From Pleurostoma richardsiae (taxonomy: Eukaryota > Ascomycota > Sordariomycetes > Calosphaeriales > Pleurostomataceae): a stretch of DNA of 64,000 nucleotides. Each line of letters opens with the position of its first letter. Positions within the stretch are counted from its first letter, which is position 1. The position numbers and the translations under genes were made by a program. The notes below the pieces were generated by a model, which was not told where the DNA came from, made no database searches, and was given only the letters and a program-made list of their open reading frames with translations. The stretch covers positions 124,001-188,000 of the forward strand of contig JANBVO010000005.1 of assembly GCA_030052745.1 (NCBI GenBank), read 5' to 3'. This document shows, one piece after another, positions 11,554 through 22,233 of this stretch.

Positions 11554-14453
11554 TTAGGCCTCCGTAAGAGGCTTGCCGTCCTTCTCCTTCTGGAGGCCGT
11601 ACTTCTTGAGGCGCATCTACAGTTATGATTAGTATCGACTTCCACTCATACCCTAAGATGGGGCGCAGAAGATTGCAAGCAGTTTGAACAACGGGGAAGC
11701 TTACCGCGTTGATGGCGATGAACCCCGTGGTATCCATAGGCTGTACGATTGCTGTCAGCATTTCTGTTTCCTGAATATACTCCGGAGAGAAAGTCTCTTG
11801 GGATTGACGTACTGAAAAGGTGTCGAGGGAGTCCATCGAAGCTACAAAGCCATTGTCAGTAAACCAGCAGAATAATGTCTGGATATTGTTAATCTGGCGG
11901 AGTCGCTTACCATCCTCCTCACTGTACAGGTTGCTCGAGTCGCTGCTGCGTCCCAGGACATAAGCATTGCCCTTGTACGCCATCATCCGGACCTAATAAG
12001 GCTCAAGGATTAGTCCGACGGCTCAACTAGTGCTTAACGTGACTTAAATATTGATTTTGCACAGGAAAGCTTTTCAGGGATTGGTGAACTCGAAATATCG
12101 GGTGCGTACCTTGCCGTTCACGTTCTCCTGCGTGAAGGTGATGGAGTTCTCCACGAACTCTCTCTCAGGCGTGAAGTACATGCCGTTGTACAGCTGGCGA
12201 GACCAAGAGATCGTGCAGAACTGGTCGCGGAGTTCGCGAACCTTGGAGTCCATAACCAGACCCTCTGTTAACATTCTAGAGTTAGCAATTGACCGTTCGA
12301 CAGCTTAGAAGGTCTAAGGGCCTTAGGAGCGTGTTCCAAGGGTGAAGTACCAAGATCAATATGGGCGAGACGGGCAATAGTCAGACCGGGCGTGTCGTAG
12401 CATCCACGGCTCTTCAGGCCAACTGCAATAGCGTCAGTGTCGAGTCCTCATACCTGATAGGAGTCACCTACTGAAGCGGTTCTCAACAATGTCGATACGG
12501 CCGACGCCGTTGTCGTGGCCAATCTTGTTGAGCAGCTTGAAGATCTCCAGAGAATCGGTCTCCTCCTTCTTGTCCTCTGTAACAATCTTGACGGGAATAC
12601 CCTTCTCGAAGAAGAGGGTGAAGTGGTAAGGCTTGTCGGGGGCGTCCTGGGGGTCGACAGTCATCGTCCAAAGCTCCTTAGGAGGAGTATAATCGACGCT
12701 CTCGAGATCGCCGGCCTCGTAACTATATCAAGCCGAGTCAGTTAACAGCCGCGTATGTTGCGGGCAGAAACAATGAACAGCAGAGTCTTGAAGCCACCTC
12801 GGGGGCAAACGGCTATAACAACCAGGAAGGAGCCACTAGATTATCATACCTGCAGTGAACCAAGTTCGAATCCATCGACCAAGGCTATTGAACAGTCGGA
12901 GGTCAGCTTTTTGTAACTGAATGCGGCATGGAGTGCGGACAAGACATACAGCCTTGGGGGTCGAGGACACGGGGATGTTGTTCTCAGCAGCAAAACGGAG
13001 GAGATCAGCGCGGCCTTTGATTCATTAGTTGTGGACACGTCTCTCGCTCTTGATTCGATCCTTACCCTTGAACTTCTCAATGAAGTCCGGCATTCTCCAG
13101 GGCGCCAGGATCTGGCACGTCGGGAGAAGGGCATAGAATGCCAGCTCGAATCGGATTTGATCATTGCCCTATTATATTATTCATTAGCAGGAGGCTTGTC
13201 TTGTACGATGAGAGATTCCGAACCTTGCCGGTGCAGCCATCTGTCATTGATTACAATGAGCGGTCAGCAAATTTCCAATACAAGAAGGCGGACGTTTTCC
13301 TTTGTCGGCATGATGGTCCATATTCAAGCGGCCTTGAGAGTGACAGGGGCTTCGATAAGGTTCACATACGAGAGAGAATCTGCGAAAAAAGACATGGTTA
13401 GCAGTCTATTCCACACAATAATCCTAAGACTTGCGCTGGAGCGTCGAGCACCCGCTCCTCAACACAAATGAGAACACTTACAGTGCAGTTCTCTTCCTTG
13501 GCAACTCTGACTTGTTCGCGGGCGATGATCGGTCTGGCGAGAGAGGTTCCGAGGAGATAACGGTCCTAACAGGAAAAGTCAGCAACTGCGAAGCCTAAAA
13601 AGCCTTCCAGGCATGACTGGGAAACGACTGTGGACTTCAATTCATGTCCATTGATGTCTGGACAGCCCTGACAGCATCCAAGTCACAGGTGGGAAGAGTT
13701 GAGTATCGAGAAGGGTCAGACTCTGCAGATATAGAATCGCGTACGGACCTCGTAGATGGCATTGCACTGGATAGCCCGGTGGACAATTTGCTCGACGAAC
13801 TACGAGACAAGAGAGTGTCAGTAACTTGATCAAATGTCCTAGTTATGATAGCAAGAGCTCTAGAGGCACGTGGGCAGAGATATGGACACCAACGCACCTC
13901 CTTCTGGAGATCACGGATCACCATCTTCTCGGCTCCGAGAGCGAGAGCCTTCTTCTCGACGGCCTGCCAGTCTTCATCTTGTCCGACATTGGCGAGGAAA
14001 GCCTGCGTCGTGATTAGACCGGGATTGTTAAATGCGTCGGGGAGTGAGCGCATACGACGACGGTGTAGCCCTCCAACACGAGGTACTTGAGGATCGTCTG
14101 TCATCCTGTTTAGCATCAAGAGCATCGAGCTGCGACGGTGTGAAATTGCCGGCGTACCGAGGTATCGAGACCTGCCGAGCTGCTGTTAGCTTCTATGGTC
14201 GAGCAAGACGAGTTTCTGAGGTGTGAGGTAGGGGTGGAGGAGCGCGAGCCAAGATCTGGTGAAGGTCGGGGATGCTTCTTGTCGTAAAGTAGAGAGGGTT
14301 GGACATGGACAGCAGCGCACGAGAGCTTCTTGGGTCCGGGAGATGGGAAAATACTTGCCTCCACTGTAGGCCTACGAGCACTTAGTTAGCCACAACAGTT
14401 TCATATGAGGGACCTGGAGCCAAACTTACGAGACAGACGCGACCTTTAGACAT
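11554..14453 (-). CDS. ARG1: Argininosuccinate synthase
   Basis: Catalyses ATP-dependent condensation of citrulline with aspartate to argininosuccinate, the penultimate step of arginine synthesis, in the cytosol. I assembled 19 exons: 14453-14430, 14371-14359, 14171-14158, 14097-14056, 14002-13898, 13799-13749, 13565-13482, 13379-13370, 13240-13224, 13168-13066, 13014-12950, 12884-12850, 12722-12472, 12422-12351, 12264-12110, 11992-11911, 11841-11813, 11740-11705 and 11616-11554. They sum to 1251 nt, 416 aa, the normal family length. The ATP-binding loop AYSGGLDTS is residues 9-17; SHGCTGKGNDQ, APWR and the C-terminal YNAATG-free tail MRLKKYGLQ fit the family. Intron 2 (14358-14172) has a GC donor (GAG|GCAAGT); the other 17 introns are GT-AG. 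Exons 2, 3, 8 and 9 are only 13, 14, 10 and 17 nt. Control by CPC1/Gcn4 is suggested by TGAGTCA upstream. Confidence 0.95.
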
Positions 14454-15797
14454 CTTGGGCGAGTAGCTGTTGCTGGGGGGCCAATTGATCGAGAATTGGG
14501 GAGGAAACGCGTCGAGAAGTCAAAGATCGCGGCGGTGTAGACTGACTGACTGATATTGACTGACTGGCTGGCCGGTGGAGTGAGTCAATTCAAATTTTGG
14601 TTTTCAATTCAGAAATTCCGCGGGGAACCGGTATCGGCACTGCGGGGTTGGACGTCATGCCATGCTACTTAGTGGGCTCACTATTGGGCGGCCGATTTGG
14701 CCTGTGCACGATATCAAATCTCAGCTGATAACAAAACATTTCTATCAGGTAACTTTTGCATCCCACTTGTGTGGAGTACGGCAAAGGGATCGTAGCCAAG
14801 CGAGCTTTTCTGTCTAACGTCTTTGAGTTGTCACACAGCTCAGGAAATTGGCCCAGTCTGTCGTGGAAGCGGTGTCGCGGGCTCATGAAGAGGGTCTGGA
14901 AGCCCGCCGCTGAGACAGCCTTATCTGGATCTCGACAGAGCCGGGGAGAGCCGCAGGCACGGTGCACGCTTCTAGTGTAGCTTCGATTGTCACTAGCGGT
15001 AGCTGAGGGTTTACGGAGTATACGTACCTATGTGTTGCAGCCTTTGCGCTTGGTCGTTCTAGGCTGGCCTAACCACTGCACCCACTCAAGCTCTTGGGAC
15101 CCTTGCCCGGGGACCAAAGAGCTGAGATCCACCATCACTCAGCAGCTGCTGTCAAGTCTCCTCAAGACGACGAAAGGACGCGAAGTTCCATCATGGAGCC
15201 CACAGCCAGCCAGCTTCTGACTAATCGTGTCTCACGCACCAGCTCATTTACCGAACCCAGCAATTCGGTCTTGCTGACGATGACGGCAGCAAAAGCGCAC
15301 GACCCCGGTCACAGATCATCGAACCGTCAAGGCGGGTATTTAGCGTGTCTGCATCAGCATTAAGCGTCGGGGCGACGCAGGCGCTTGCGTCGAGATGCAG
15401 CTGCCTTACCAGTATATAGACCAACTACTCTATATCGCCTGCCTATGCCGGTAAGCTGCAGCATAAGGTAGAGGGCATTCAGCCAACGACTGCCCCGGAC
15501 ATAAGACGGCAGCGGGGCAGCCAACTGAGAGCAGCGTTTCGGTTCCGATCAAGTGGAGGATCCGGGGGGACTTAGTGAGCGAGCTGAATTACCTAAAATA
15601 TTAATAAGAGGGACATCTCCTGCATGCCCTGTACTCTGTATGCTTCTTGTAGACCTGACCTCCTGGATATCTATTACTGGCTTCGAATTTCGAGCTCTCA
15701 TTCCTTCGTCGACTCTCTATAGGAACCATCTGGTGCTCAGCGACCCCAGAGCCGTCCCGGTGAAGCGGAACACGGCCCGACCTCCTGGTCCACCACC
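14454..15797. other. Divergent promoter region of ARG1 and the Zn2Cys6 gene
   Basis: About 1.3 kb between divergent start codons. It contains the TGAGTCA site described separately and, at 14541-14567, a short run of TGAC/ACTG repeats (ACTGACTGACTGA then TTGACTGACTGG) that resembles half-sites of the same element. No coding potential was recognised. Confidence 0.6.
14581..14587. promoter_or_regulatory. Gcn4/CPC1-type site TGAGTCA upstream of ARG1
   Basis: An exact TGA(C/G)TCA palindrome 128 bp upstream of the ARG1 start codon (minus strand). This is the known binding sequence of Gcn4 (yeast) and CPC1/CpcA (filamentous fungi), which induce arginine genes on amino-acid starvation. Occupancy is inferred from site and target gene only. 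Confidence 0.6.
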
Positions 15798-18019
15798 ATG
15801 GCGCTCTCCCTCCTGCCCCGCGACCACGAGATGGCTATGGGTGTCTCTAAGGCTGCGCAGGCGTGCACGAGCTGCAAGAAGCAGAAGAGGAGATGCGACA
15901 AGGTCCTGCCGGCGTGCGGGTTGTGCGCGAGGATGGGCCGCCCCTGCGACTATACTGACTTCATCGCGGCGCCCACAGCCGAAGACTTCGCGTCACTTAC
16001 TATGAAGCTAGCCGAGCTCGAGGGCCGGCTGAACAAGGATTCGTCCTCGGCGAGCCCAGCTTCTGCCGCCGCCGGAAAGGCAAACTCGAGGGGACCGCTG
16101 TGGTTAGGCGCTTTCTCTAGGTTCCCGTCCGTCGTCTTCCTCGACATCGACGCTTTCAAGTGGGCAGGTTTGGGGATCCCAAAGCCTCCTCTTGACATCC
16201 CTATGGTAAGTGTCAGCTTGACATGCGCGGGCCCGATGTGTCGTGTACAAGGATATCTTGTCATTTGCGCAATCAGGTGCCTCCAGTTACAAGTATAGAA
16301 GGAGGCTTCTATTCTGAGAACAAGTCCCCCAAGATAGGGGCTAAATTCCTCCTCTATTTGTAGAGCCAACACTTCACCTCCTTTCTTTCCTGAGACGTCA
16401 TGGCTTCCCGTGCCCCTCCTTGTACTCGCCCGCTAACTGTCCTCCTAAAGGAAGTCCTGGAAATCCTCAGCGACGGTGAAGGCGTGCAGGACGCCGCCTC
16501 CAAGTACTTCAGTACCATCCACGTCTGGTTCCCTATCATCTCCAAGAAGCGCATGAACCTGGGCATCCCCCTCTGGGACGGCGGGCCCGACCTCGCCATG
16601 CTCTTCCTGGCCATGAAGCTGGTGACCTCGCCGCCGCTCGACGGCGTGGCCCCTGCCGACAGCCTCCTGTACACGGCGTCCAAGCGGTTCGCGGCGCTGC
16701 TCGAGTCTAGCGGCGCTATCTCGATGCTGTACCTCCAGAGCTTGGTGCTGATCGCGCTGTACGAGTACGGACACGGAATATACCCGTCAGCGTGGATGAC
16801 CGTCGGCGCCTGCGTACGGTACACGGAGATCCTGGGGCTGCCGTCGTACAACGAGTCCTGTCTAGTACTTGGCCAATGTGTAAGCCGCACCGGTGAATGT
16901 TTCTCACGGGTTTCAAAGGTGTGCTGATGGTGCCGGGGCTTCTAGACGACCTGGACGGAATCCGAAGAGAGGAGGCGCGTGTGGTGGGCGGTGTTCATCC
17001 TAGACCGGGTCATATCTCTCGGCAGCAAAAAGATGTGCGCCTGCGAAGAGCCCCTCGACACATACATCCTACCTGTAGACGACATCGGATGGGTAAGCGG
17101 CTCATTCTTGTCGACCCTGAATGCTCCCACCCCGTCTCATCAGTCACCGTGACCTTCTCATCTCTAACATTACCGGGAACAGGACGAGGGCGACATGACC
17201 CGCTGCCTCCAGCGTCCCATCCTCACCGACATCTCCGAACCTCAGTCCCCCTTCGCGCGCCTCGCCCAGGCCTGCCTGCTCATCTCCCGCGCCCTCCGCC
17301 ACTGCCGCGAAGCCAAGCGCGGCACCCTCAAGAAGAGCGGCGGCAGCGACGTCAGGGAAGCCACCGCACTGACCGAGTCGCTCTCCCAGCTGTGCCATAT
17401 CCTGGACGACGAACTGGCGGCTAAGAGCAGCAACCCCACCAGCAGCGGCGCAGAGACCGCGACCGGGTTCCTGCCCTCCTCTCCCGACCCTCCTCCCAGC
17501 TCCGCCCTCTTCTTCTCTCTGCTGGCGCCCCGCTGCCTTGCCCTCTCCGCCGTCGTCATGATCCTCGACATCTACTCCTGTCCCGAGACGCAGCGCGACG
17601 GGCCCCACGGCGACTACGGCGAGGCTGGCGCCCTCTCGCCCGAGCGGCTGGTCATGCAGGTGCAGGCCATCGACGGGCTGCGCGAGGCGTCCGAGAAGAT
17701 CCGCGGCATCGGGCGCAGCCTGGCCGCCGCGTGCCTGTCGCCGTCGCCGTCGCCGTCCGCGGGCGGCGCGGCGGGCGGCGAGGGGGCCAGCGGCCTCGAC
17801 AGGGTCAGCCCGCTGGCGCTGGACGCGGTGTACTGCGCGCTGGCGACGTTCCACTGGCTGTGGAAGGAGGGCGGGGACGCGGCCACGGAGGCGGCGACGC
17901 AGGACGTCAGGGCGTGCCTGAGTGTCGTGAGCACGCGGTGGAGGCTGGCGGCGGAGTACCTGGTCATCGAGGAGCACCACGACGTGACGAACATGATGGC
18001 CCTGAGGGCGGGGCAGTGA
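15798..18019 (+). CDS. Zn2Cys6 fungal-specific transcription factor
   Basis: A nuclear zinc-cluster regulator. Exons are 15798-16205, 16451-16879, 16946-17092 and 17183-18019, giving 606 aa. The zinc cluster is residues 23-50 with cysteines C23, C26, C33, C40, C43 and C50 (spacing 2-6-6-2-6) and a basic KKQKRR between the second and third. The middle homology (fungal_trans) region follows: YFSTIHVWFPIISKKRM, ILIALYEYGHGIYP, ERRRVWWAVFILDRVISL. The C-terminal part is acidic and low-complexity, with a Ser-Pro run near 17730. Start 15798 has a strong CACCATGG context; 15831 is an alternative. Intron 1 (245 bp) is long but joins DIPM to EVLEIL as in related proteins. It is divergent from ARG1, but nothing links the two functionally. 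Target genes are unknown. Confidence 0.9.
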
Positions 18020-18368
18020 CCGGAGAGTGTTGCCGGCGTCGACTGAGAAGGGGGAGTTTTTGGCGAACAGTTTCATGGCGATATCTGGGAACTCAAGGGC
18101 ACCTACGCCGCTCAACTTATGAAACATACCGGGAGTCATGCGCATCCTAGGGAAATAGTTGGCAATGGTAGTGATGCTTTGAAGACTTCGGGACGTCTTG
18201 AACGCTCGGCTGATCATCTCTTTTCAGCTATCTATTTGTACAGTGGACAATGGACAAGTCTACTACAACCGCCCATCTAAGCTCGCTATCTACGCAGTCG
18301 CAGTCGAACATTTGTTGCCCTCTCAAGAGCGCAAGCGAGTCTCAGTATAAGTCAACATGTGATCTAGA
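18020..18368. other. Intergenic, convergent 3' flanks
   Basis: About 350 bp between the ends of the zinc-cluster gene (+) and MCR1 (-). Likely 3' UTRs; nothing else seen. Confidence 0.6.
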
Positions 18369-19673
18369 TCAGAACTTGTAGACCTGGTCCTTGCTGTATC
18401 CCAGCTCGGCCAGCACGCCCGTCAGCTCCCCCTGGTCGGTGGGGCTGACCTTGGGGCCCGACAGCGCCTTGTACATGCCGGGCGGCCCGCACACGAACAC
18501 CTTGATGTTCCCGCTCTTGGGCTCGGGCAGCACCGTCTTGAGCAGCTCCTTGGTGACGAAGCCCTTGCCGCCGGTCCACTCGGCCGGAGGGTTGTCGAGG
18601 ACGTAGAAGGCGCGGAACCGCTGCGGGTACGTGTTCTCGAGCTCGGCGAGCTCCTTCTTGAGCAGGATGTCCTCCTCGGTGACGTTGCCGAACACGAGCG
18701 TCACCTTGGTCTTGTCCTCGGGGTTCTTGAAGATGGCCCGGCACAGCTGCCACATGGGCGTGATGCCGGTGCCGCCCGCCACCAGCGCGATGTGCTCGTG
18801 CTTGTTCGCCGTCCAGGGGTACTTGGGGATGGGGCCCTTGATGTCCAGCCGCTGGCCCGGCACCATGTCGTGCAGGTGGGTGCTCATGGGGCCGCCCTCG
18901 TACTTCTTGACCAGCAGGTCAACGTAGCCCTTCGCGTCTGCGCGGTTGTCAGCATTTAGTCGCAGATGCGAGGAGAGAAGTCTGAAAAGTTGCTGCTCCT
19001 CCGCTCGGCAGTAGCGAGAGTCGGGGACGACTTTACATACCCTCATCGCTAACGGGCGTGTACGGCCGGATAACGGGCTTCTCCCCTTCAGGCTTGAACT
19101 TCGTGATGACGGCGCTCGCGATGTGCAGTCCCGACACCATATCGTCCTCGGGCAGCTTGAAGCGGAACCGCTTCGAGTTGTGGTTGACGATCTCCACGTC
19201 GTCAAGCTTCAGCGAGATGAAGCCCTGATCACCGCCCGTGAACGCCTTCTTGGCCTCGCCGGTCGAGGCCTTGTCAGAGACCGCGCCTGCGGCGTCCTTG
19301 ACCGCAGCCTCGGCCTTCTGGGCGACGCCCGGCCGCGTGAAGTAGTAGCCCGCTCCTCCGATGACGGCAGCACCACCGAGTGCGTACAGCAGGGTGTTGG
19401 AGGAGCCCTTCGGCGTCGGGGTCGGGGTCGGGGTCGGAGGCTCCGTGGAATACTTGCGGACGGTCTGCAGTGCGGTCAGCGTTCACTCGAGGAAGCGAGG
19501 CTTTCGAGCTCCGATTAGAGTGCAATTGGAGCTGGCGAAGCTACGAGCATAGTCGGATGCAGCGGGCGAGCATCACCCAAGCTCCGAGGAGCAGAGAAGG
19601 CAGGGGAGGGGTTGCTCACAAGCTTCATAGGCTGGCCTGCCTGGCAGGCCCGGAAGACGGGTCTGGCGAACAT
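18369..19673 (-). CDS. MCR1: NADH-cytochrome b5 reductase, mitochondrial type
   Basis: Transfers electrons from NADH through FAD to cytochrome b5 or other acceptors, at the mitochondrial outer membrane or intermembrane space. Exons are 19673-19620, 19464-19041 and 18937-18369, giving 348 aa, the usual MCR1 length. The N-terminus is a basic presequence (MFARPVFRA), followed by a proline-threonine repeat and a membrane segment at about residues 42-60. FAD-binding RPYTPVS is 151-157, a GGPMS loop is 174-178, NADH-binding GGTGITPM is 214-221 and CGPPGM is 309-314. All key motifs are intact. The second intron interrupts between VSDE and DAKGY. The PT repeat is encoded by a GTCGGG tandem and is probably a flexible linker. 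The membrane-anchored architecture distinguishes it from the ER form CBR1. Confidence 0.95.
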
Positions 19674-20658
19674 TTTGAAGGGCCAATTGAGAACTTCTGG
19701 TGTAGAACTGAGTGACGCCCGTGGTTTGATACAGTTATTATTGAAACTGTATGGCTGCGTTAAACCGGATTGCAAATCAGGGTCGCTCTGGTGTTGATGT
19801 CGAGAGCCAATGGATTCTCGGCTCGCCGATCACATCATGAGGGAACAGCTCCTCCGTATTTCCGCCGCTTATGACGTCTTGCGAGTCACGTGCCCGTATC
19901 TCCGAACCGCAAGACCTCCACGTCCCGAAGCTAGAAGCCCATAAGCCAGACATATAGAATGAGGTGTGGCGCCTAAAACAACTTCCGCAGTTGAACTAAG
20001 TCGATAGAGAACCTCATGATGCACGCTGCTGCCGGAGGTCATCTCAGGGCATTGTGTCCAGTCTAGTAACAGTTAACTCTGGACAGTCGAAGATGCCTTG
20101 TGAGTGGTTGTATGGTATACGAGAAAGGCATAGCACAGACACCACCTGTACAAAGACGCCCAGTTGTGATCAAGATGGATCAGCTCTCCCGACGCTTACA
20201 TTTCTTCATCTCCCGAGAGGCTATGTAGAAACTGCGTCTCCTCATCAGGCACAAATGCAGAAGCTCAATGACAAAATGTATGCCCTCCTTTCCAGGAAAG
20301 ACATGAGTGCCCAACACGCCAGACAACTTCACCTCCAAAACAACTGGGAAACACTCGAGATCCCATATATGCAGAATCCTCAAAGCCCCCTCCAAGACCG
20401 ACTCCCCGGTGGAGTCCCAAGCACAAGAGCGCCGAAAATGAGATCCTGAATCCAGACAGCGTGTGCAAGCGGGAATGACTGTCGTCCAGATCCGTTCATG
20501 TCCCCGTCCTGAAACGTGCAACGCTTCCCATGCCACATAGGGCAAAAGACCGCTCTCGTCAACTAATAATACAGAGGCTTAGAAGCCCTTTTGAAGACGA
20601 AATTCCGACAATGCACAGTGGCCGTGCCGCGAGGATAGCCAAAGACTCCACAAGGATA
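19674..20658. other. MCR1 upstream region and NBP2 3' flank
   Basis: About 1 kb carrying the MCR1 promoter side and the 3' flank of the next minus-strand gene. A CACGTG hexamer (GAGTCACGTGCC) lies near 19885-19895. Open frames on both strands at 20054-20545 show no family resemblance. Confidence 0.55.
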
Positions 20659-22233
20659 TCACTCGTCCACCTCCATCCTACTCTTCCCCTCATCGTCGCC
20701 AGAACCTTTCAGTTTCGCGTCGGGAAGAGTCTCCAGAACGGTGCCCGAGTCAAACCTCTTGCCAAGGGCTTCCTGGTTTTCCTGGCTTCCTCGCCGCATC
20801 ATGCCCGCGTCCTGGTGGGTTGAGAGAGTTGGCGTGTTGGCTTGGCTTCCTCCGCGTTGCCCATGATAATGGACTACTTGCGGAGGAGCTTGGCCCGCCT
20901 GAGTGCCTAGCAGATGCTGAGGGTACGGGTCAAGATCCTTGCTGGAAGTGGAAAATGTCGATACTATTGGCTGGTGGTAACCGTTGGGCACAGAAGCGTT
21001 GCTGGGTGTGGGCGTGTGCCCGAAGCTGGCGTGCTCGGCCTGCGTCGGAGTACCGGCGTCATTAGGGCTGGCTGATCCCGGGTCTGCCTGACCTGTCAAG
21101 CTTGTCATGCCGCCCTCGATGTCGCGCAAGAGCCGGACGTACTCCTCGGGAACGAGCCCGCTCTCCTGGGTTTTCGGGTCCATGGCGACAAGCCATCCCT
21201 GACCATGTCGGTAGGATACCCAAATGATCTGGCCTTCGACAAGGGGGAGCTCGTTCTCGTTTTCTCGCTCAAAATCGAACAGCGCGACTGCCTTGCCATG
21301 CATCTCCTCATCGGGCGAAGTAATGGTGAACTGATAATCCCGGGAATATCTCGACTGGTCCTCGACGAGGTACCCGGGAGAAGAGGCTGAGCTGTCGCCT
21401 GACTCGGAACCATAGCTGCCTTCAGGATCCGCGTAACGTGGCTGCTGTCCAGCCAGATACACAGCTGCCGAGTGCCTTGCTTGATCTGGGGGGTAGGTGA
21501 CATACTCTCCACCGGGGCCGTTCGCCTCCTCGCCTTGGTTGACGTAGTACCGTTCTCGGCCATCGCCGCCTGTCCCCACGTAATATCCTCGCTCCTGGTC
21601 GAAGTTATCAGGATTCAGGATGCTGGAACCTCCCTGGCTGGTCGCTTCCCGCGACGGCCTAGCTCTTGTATGCCCGTACGCGGCGGAGGACGACTTGTGT
21701 TTGCGATGTCTGGAGCTTACGACAGGACTTTGCAGATCCTCATCCTCGCTCCATGGGGGACCGTCTGCGAATTGGATCGGAGGGAGGTCGCCACCCTTCT
21801 CCAGACCCCACGAAGTAATATCCCAACTCATCTTGGTCTCCCATGAAGCCGGCGGGTCGGATAGCCGCCTCTGTGTCTCACTGGACGGTGTTGTGAGACC
21901 AGATGGCGGCTGTGAGGGTTCAGGCGGTGGACCATAGTGCATTGGATGGCCCCCGGGGTATGCAAAGTCTCGTACTAGGGTATAGGGAAGACTCGAGGGG
22001 AAGATCGGAAATAGGTACGAAGGCGGCCGAGACCGGGTCGGGATGGAAGCTGTCGAATACTGCGACAGTCTGTTCTTGGACGCATGTGACATTGGCCGCG
22101 GCAGGGTGCTCCTCCGCGAGGGCGGGGAGGTGATCAAGGGAGGCAGAGGTGGATGATTCGGATTCGATGAAGGGGAGGACACCGTGGGTGGTGATGTTGC
22201 TGGTGACGATGCTGGCGACATGACGGCTGTCAT
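20659..22233 (-). CDS. NBP2: SH3-domain adaptor, NBP2/Skb5-like
   Basis: An intronless frame of 524 aa with one SH3 domain at about residues 313-370 (AVALFDFERENENELPL, GQIIWVSYRHGQGW, GLVPEEYVRLL). In yeast, Nbp2 docks phosphatase Ptc1 to the Hog1 and cell-wall MAP kinase modules and binds the MAPKK scaffold; fission-yeast Skb5 binds the PAK kinase Shk1. The SH3 core, especially the ALFDFE...ENELPL and YRHGQGWL segments, matches this group. The remainder is disordered: proline/serine-rich N-terminus with PxxP stretches, a Tyr/Gly-rich middle, and a C-terminal tail with a short charged ending (DDEGKSRMEVDE). It is longer than yeast Nbp2 because of these flanks. The orthology call rests on the SH3 domain only. 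Confidence 0.8.
   Translation of the reverse strand: MTAVMSPASSPATSPPTVSSPSSNPNHPPLPPLITSPPSRRSTLPRPMSHASKNRLSQYSTASIPTRSRPPSYLFPIFPSSLPYTLVRDFAYPGGHPMHYGPPPEPSQPPSGLTTPSSETQRRLSDPPASWETKMSWDITSWGLEKGGDLPPIQFADGPPWSEDEDLQSPVVSSRHRKHKSSSAAYGHTRARPSREATSQGGSSILNPDNFDQERGYYVGTGGDGRERYYVNQGEEANGPGGEYVTYPPDQARHSAAVYLAGQQPRYADPEGSYGSESGDSSASSPGYLVEDQSRYSRDYQFTITSPDEEMHGKAVALFDFERENENELPLVEGQIIWVSYRHGQGWLVAMDPKTQESGLVPEEYVRLLRDIEGGMTSLTGQADPGSASPNDAGTPTQAEHASFGHTPTPSNASVPNGYHQPIVSTFSTSSKDLDPYPQHLLGTQAGQAPPQVVHYHGQRGGSQANTPTLSTHQDAGMMRRGSQENQEALGKRFDSGTVLETLPDAKLKGSGDDEGKSRMEVDE

Noticed and set aside
16275-16362. Possible extra exon in intron 1 of the zinc-cluster gene (VPPVTSIEGGFYSEN...)
   Set aside because: It runs into TAG with no good donor before it, and direct joining of DIPM to EVLEIL matches the family.
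20054-20545. Overlapping plus and minus frames between MCR1 and NBP2
   Set aside because: No family resemblance and mutually overlapping; the plus frame starts with GTG. Likely NBP2 3' flank.
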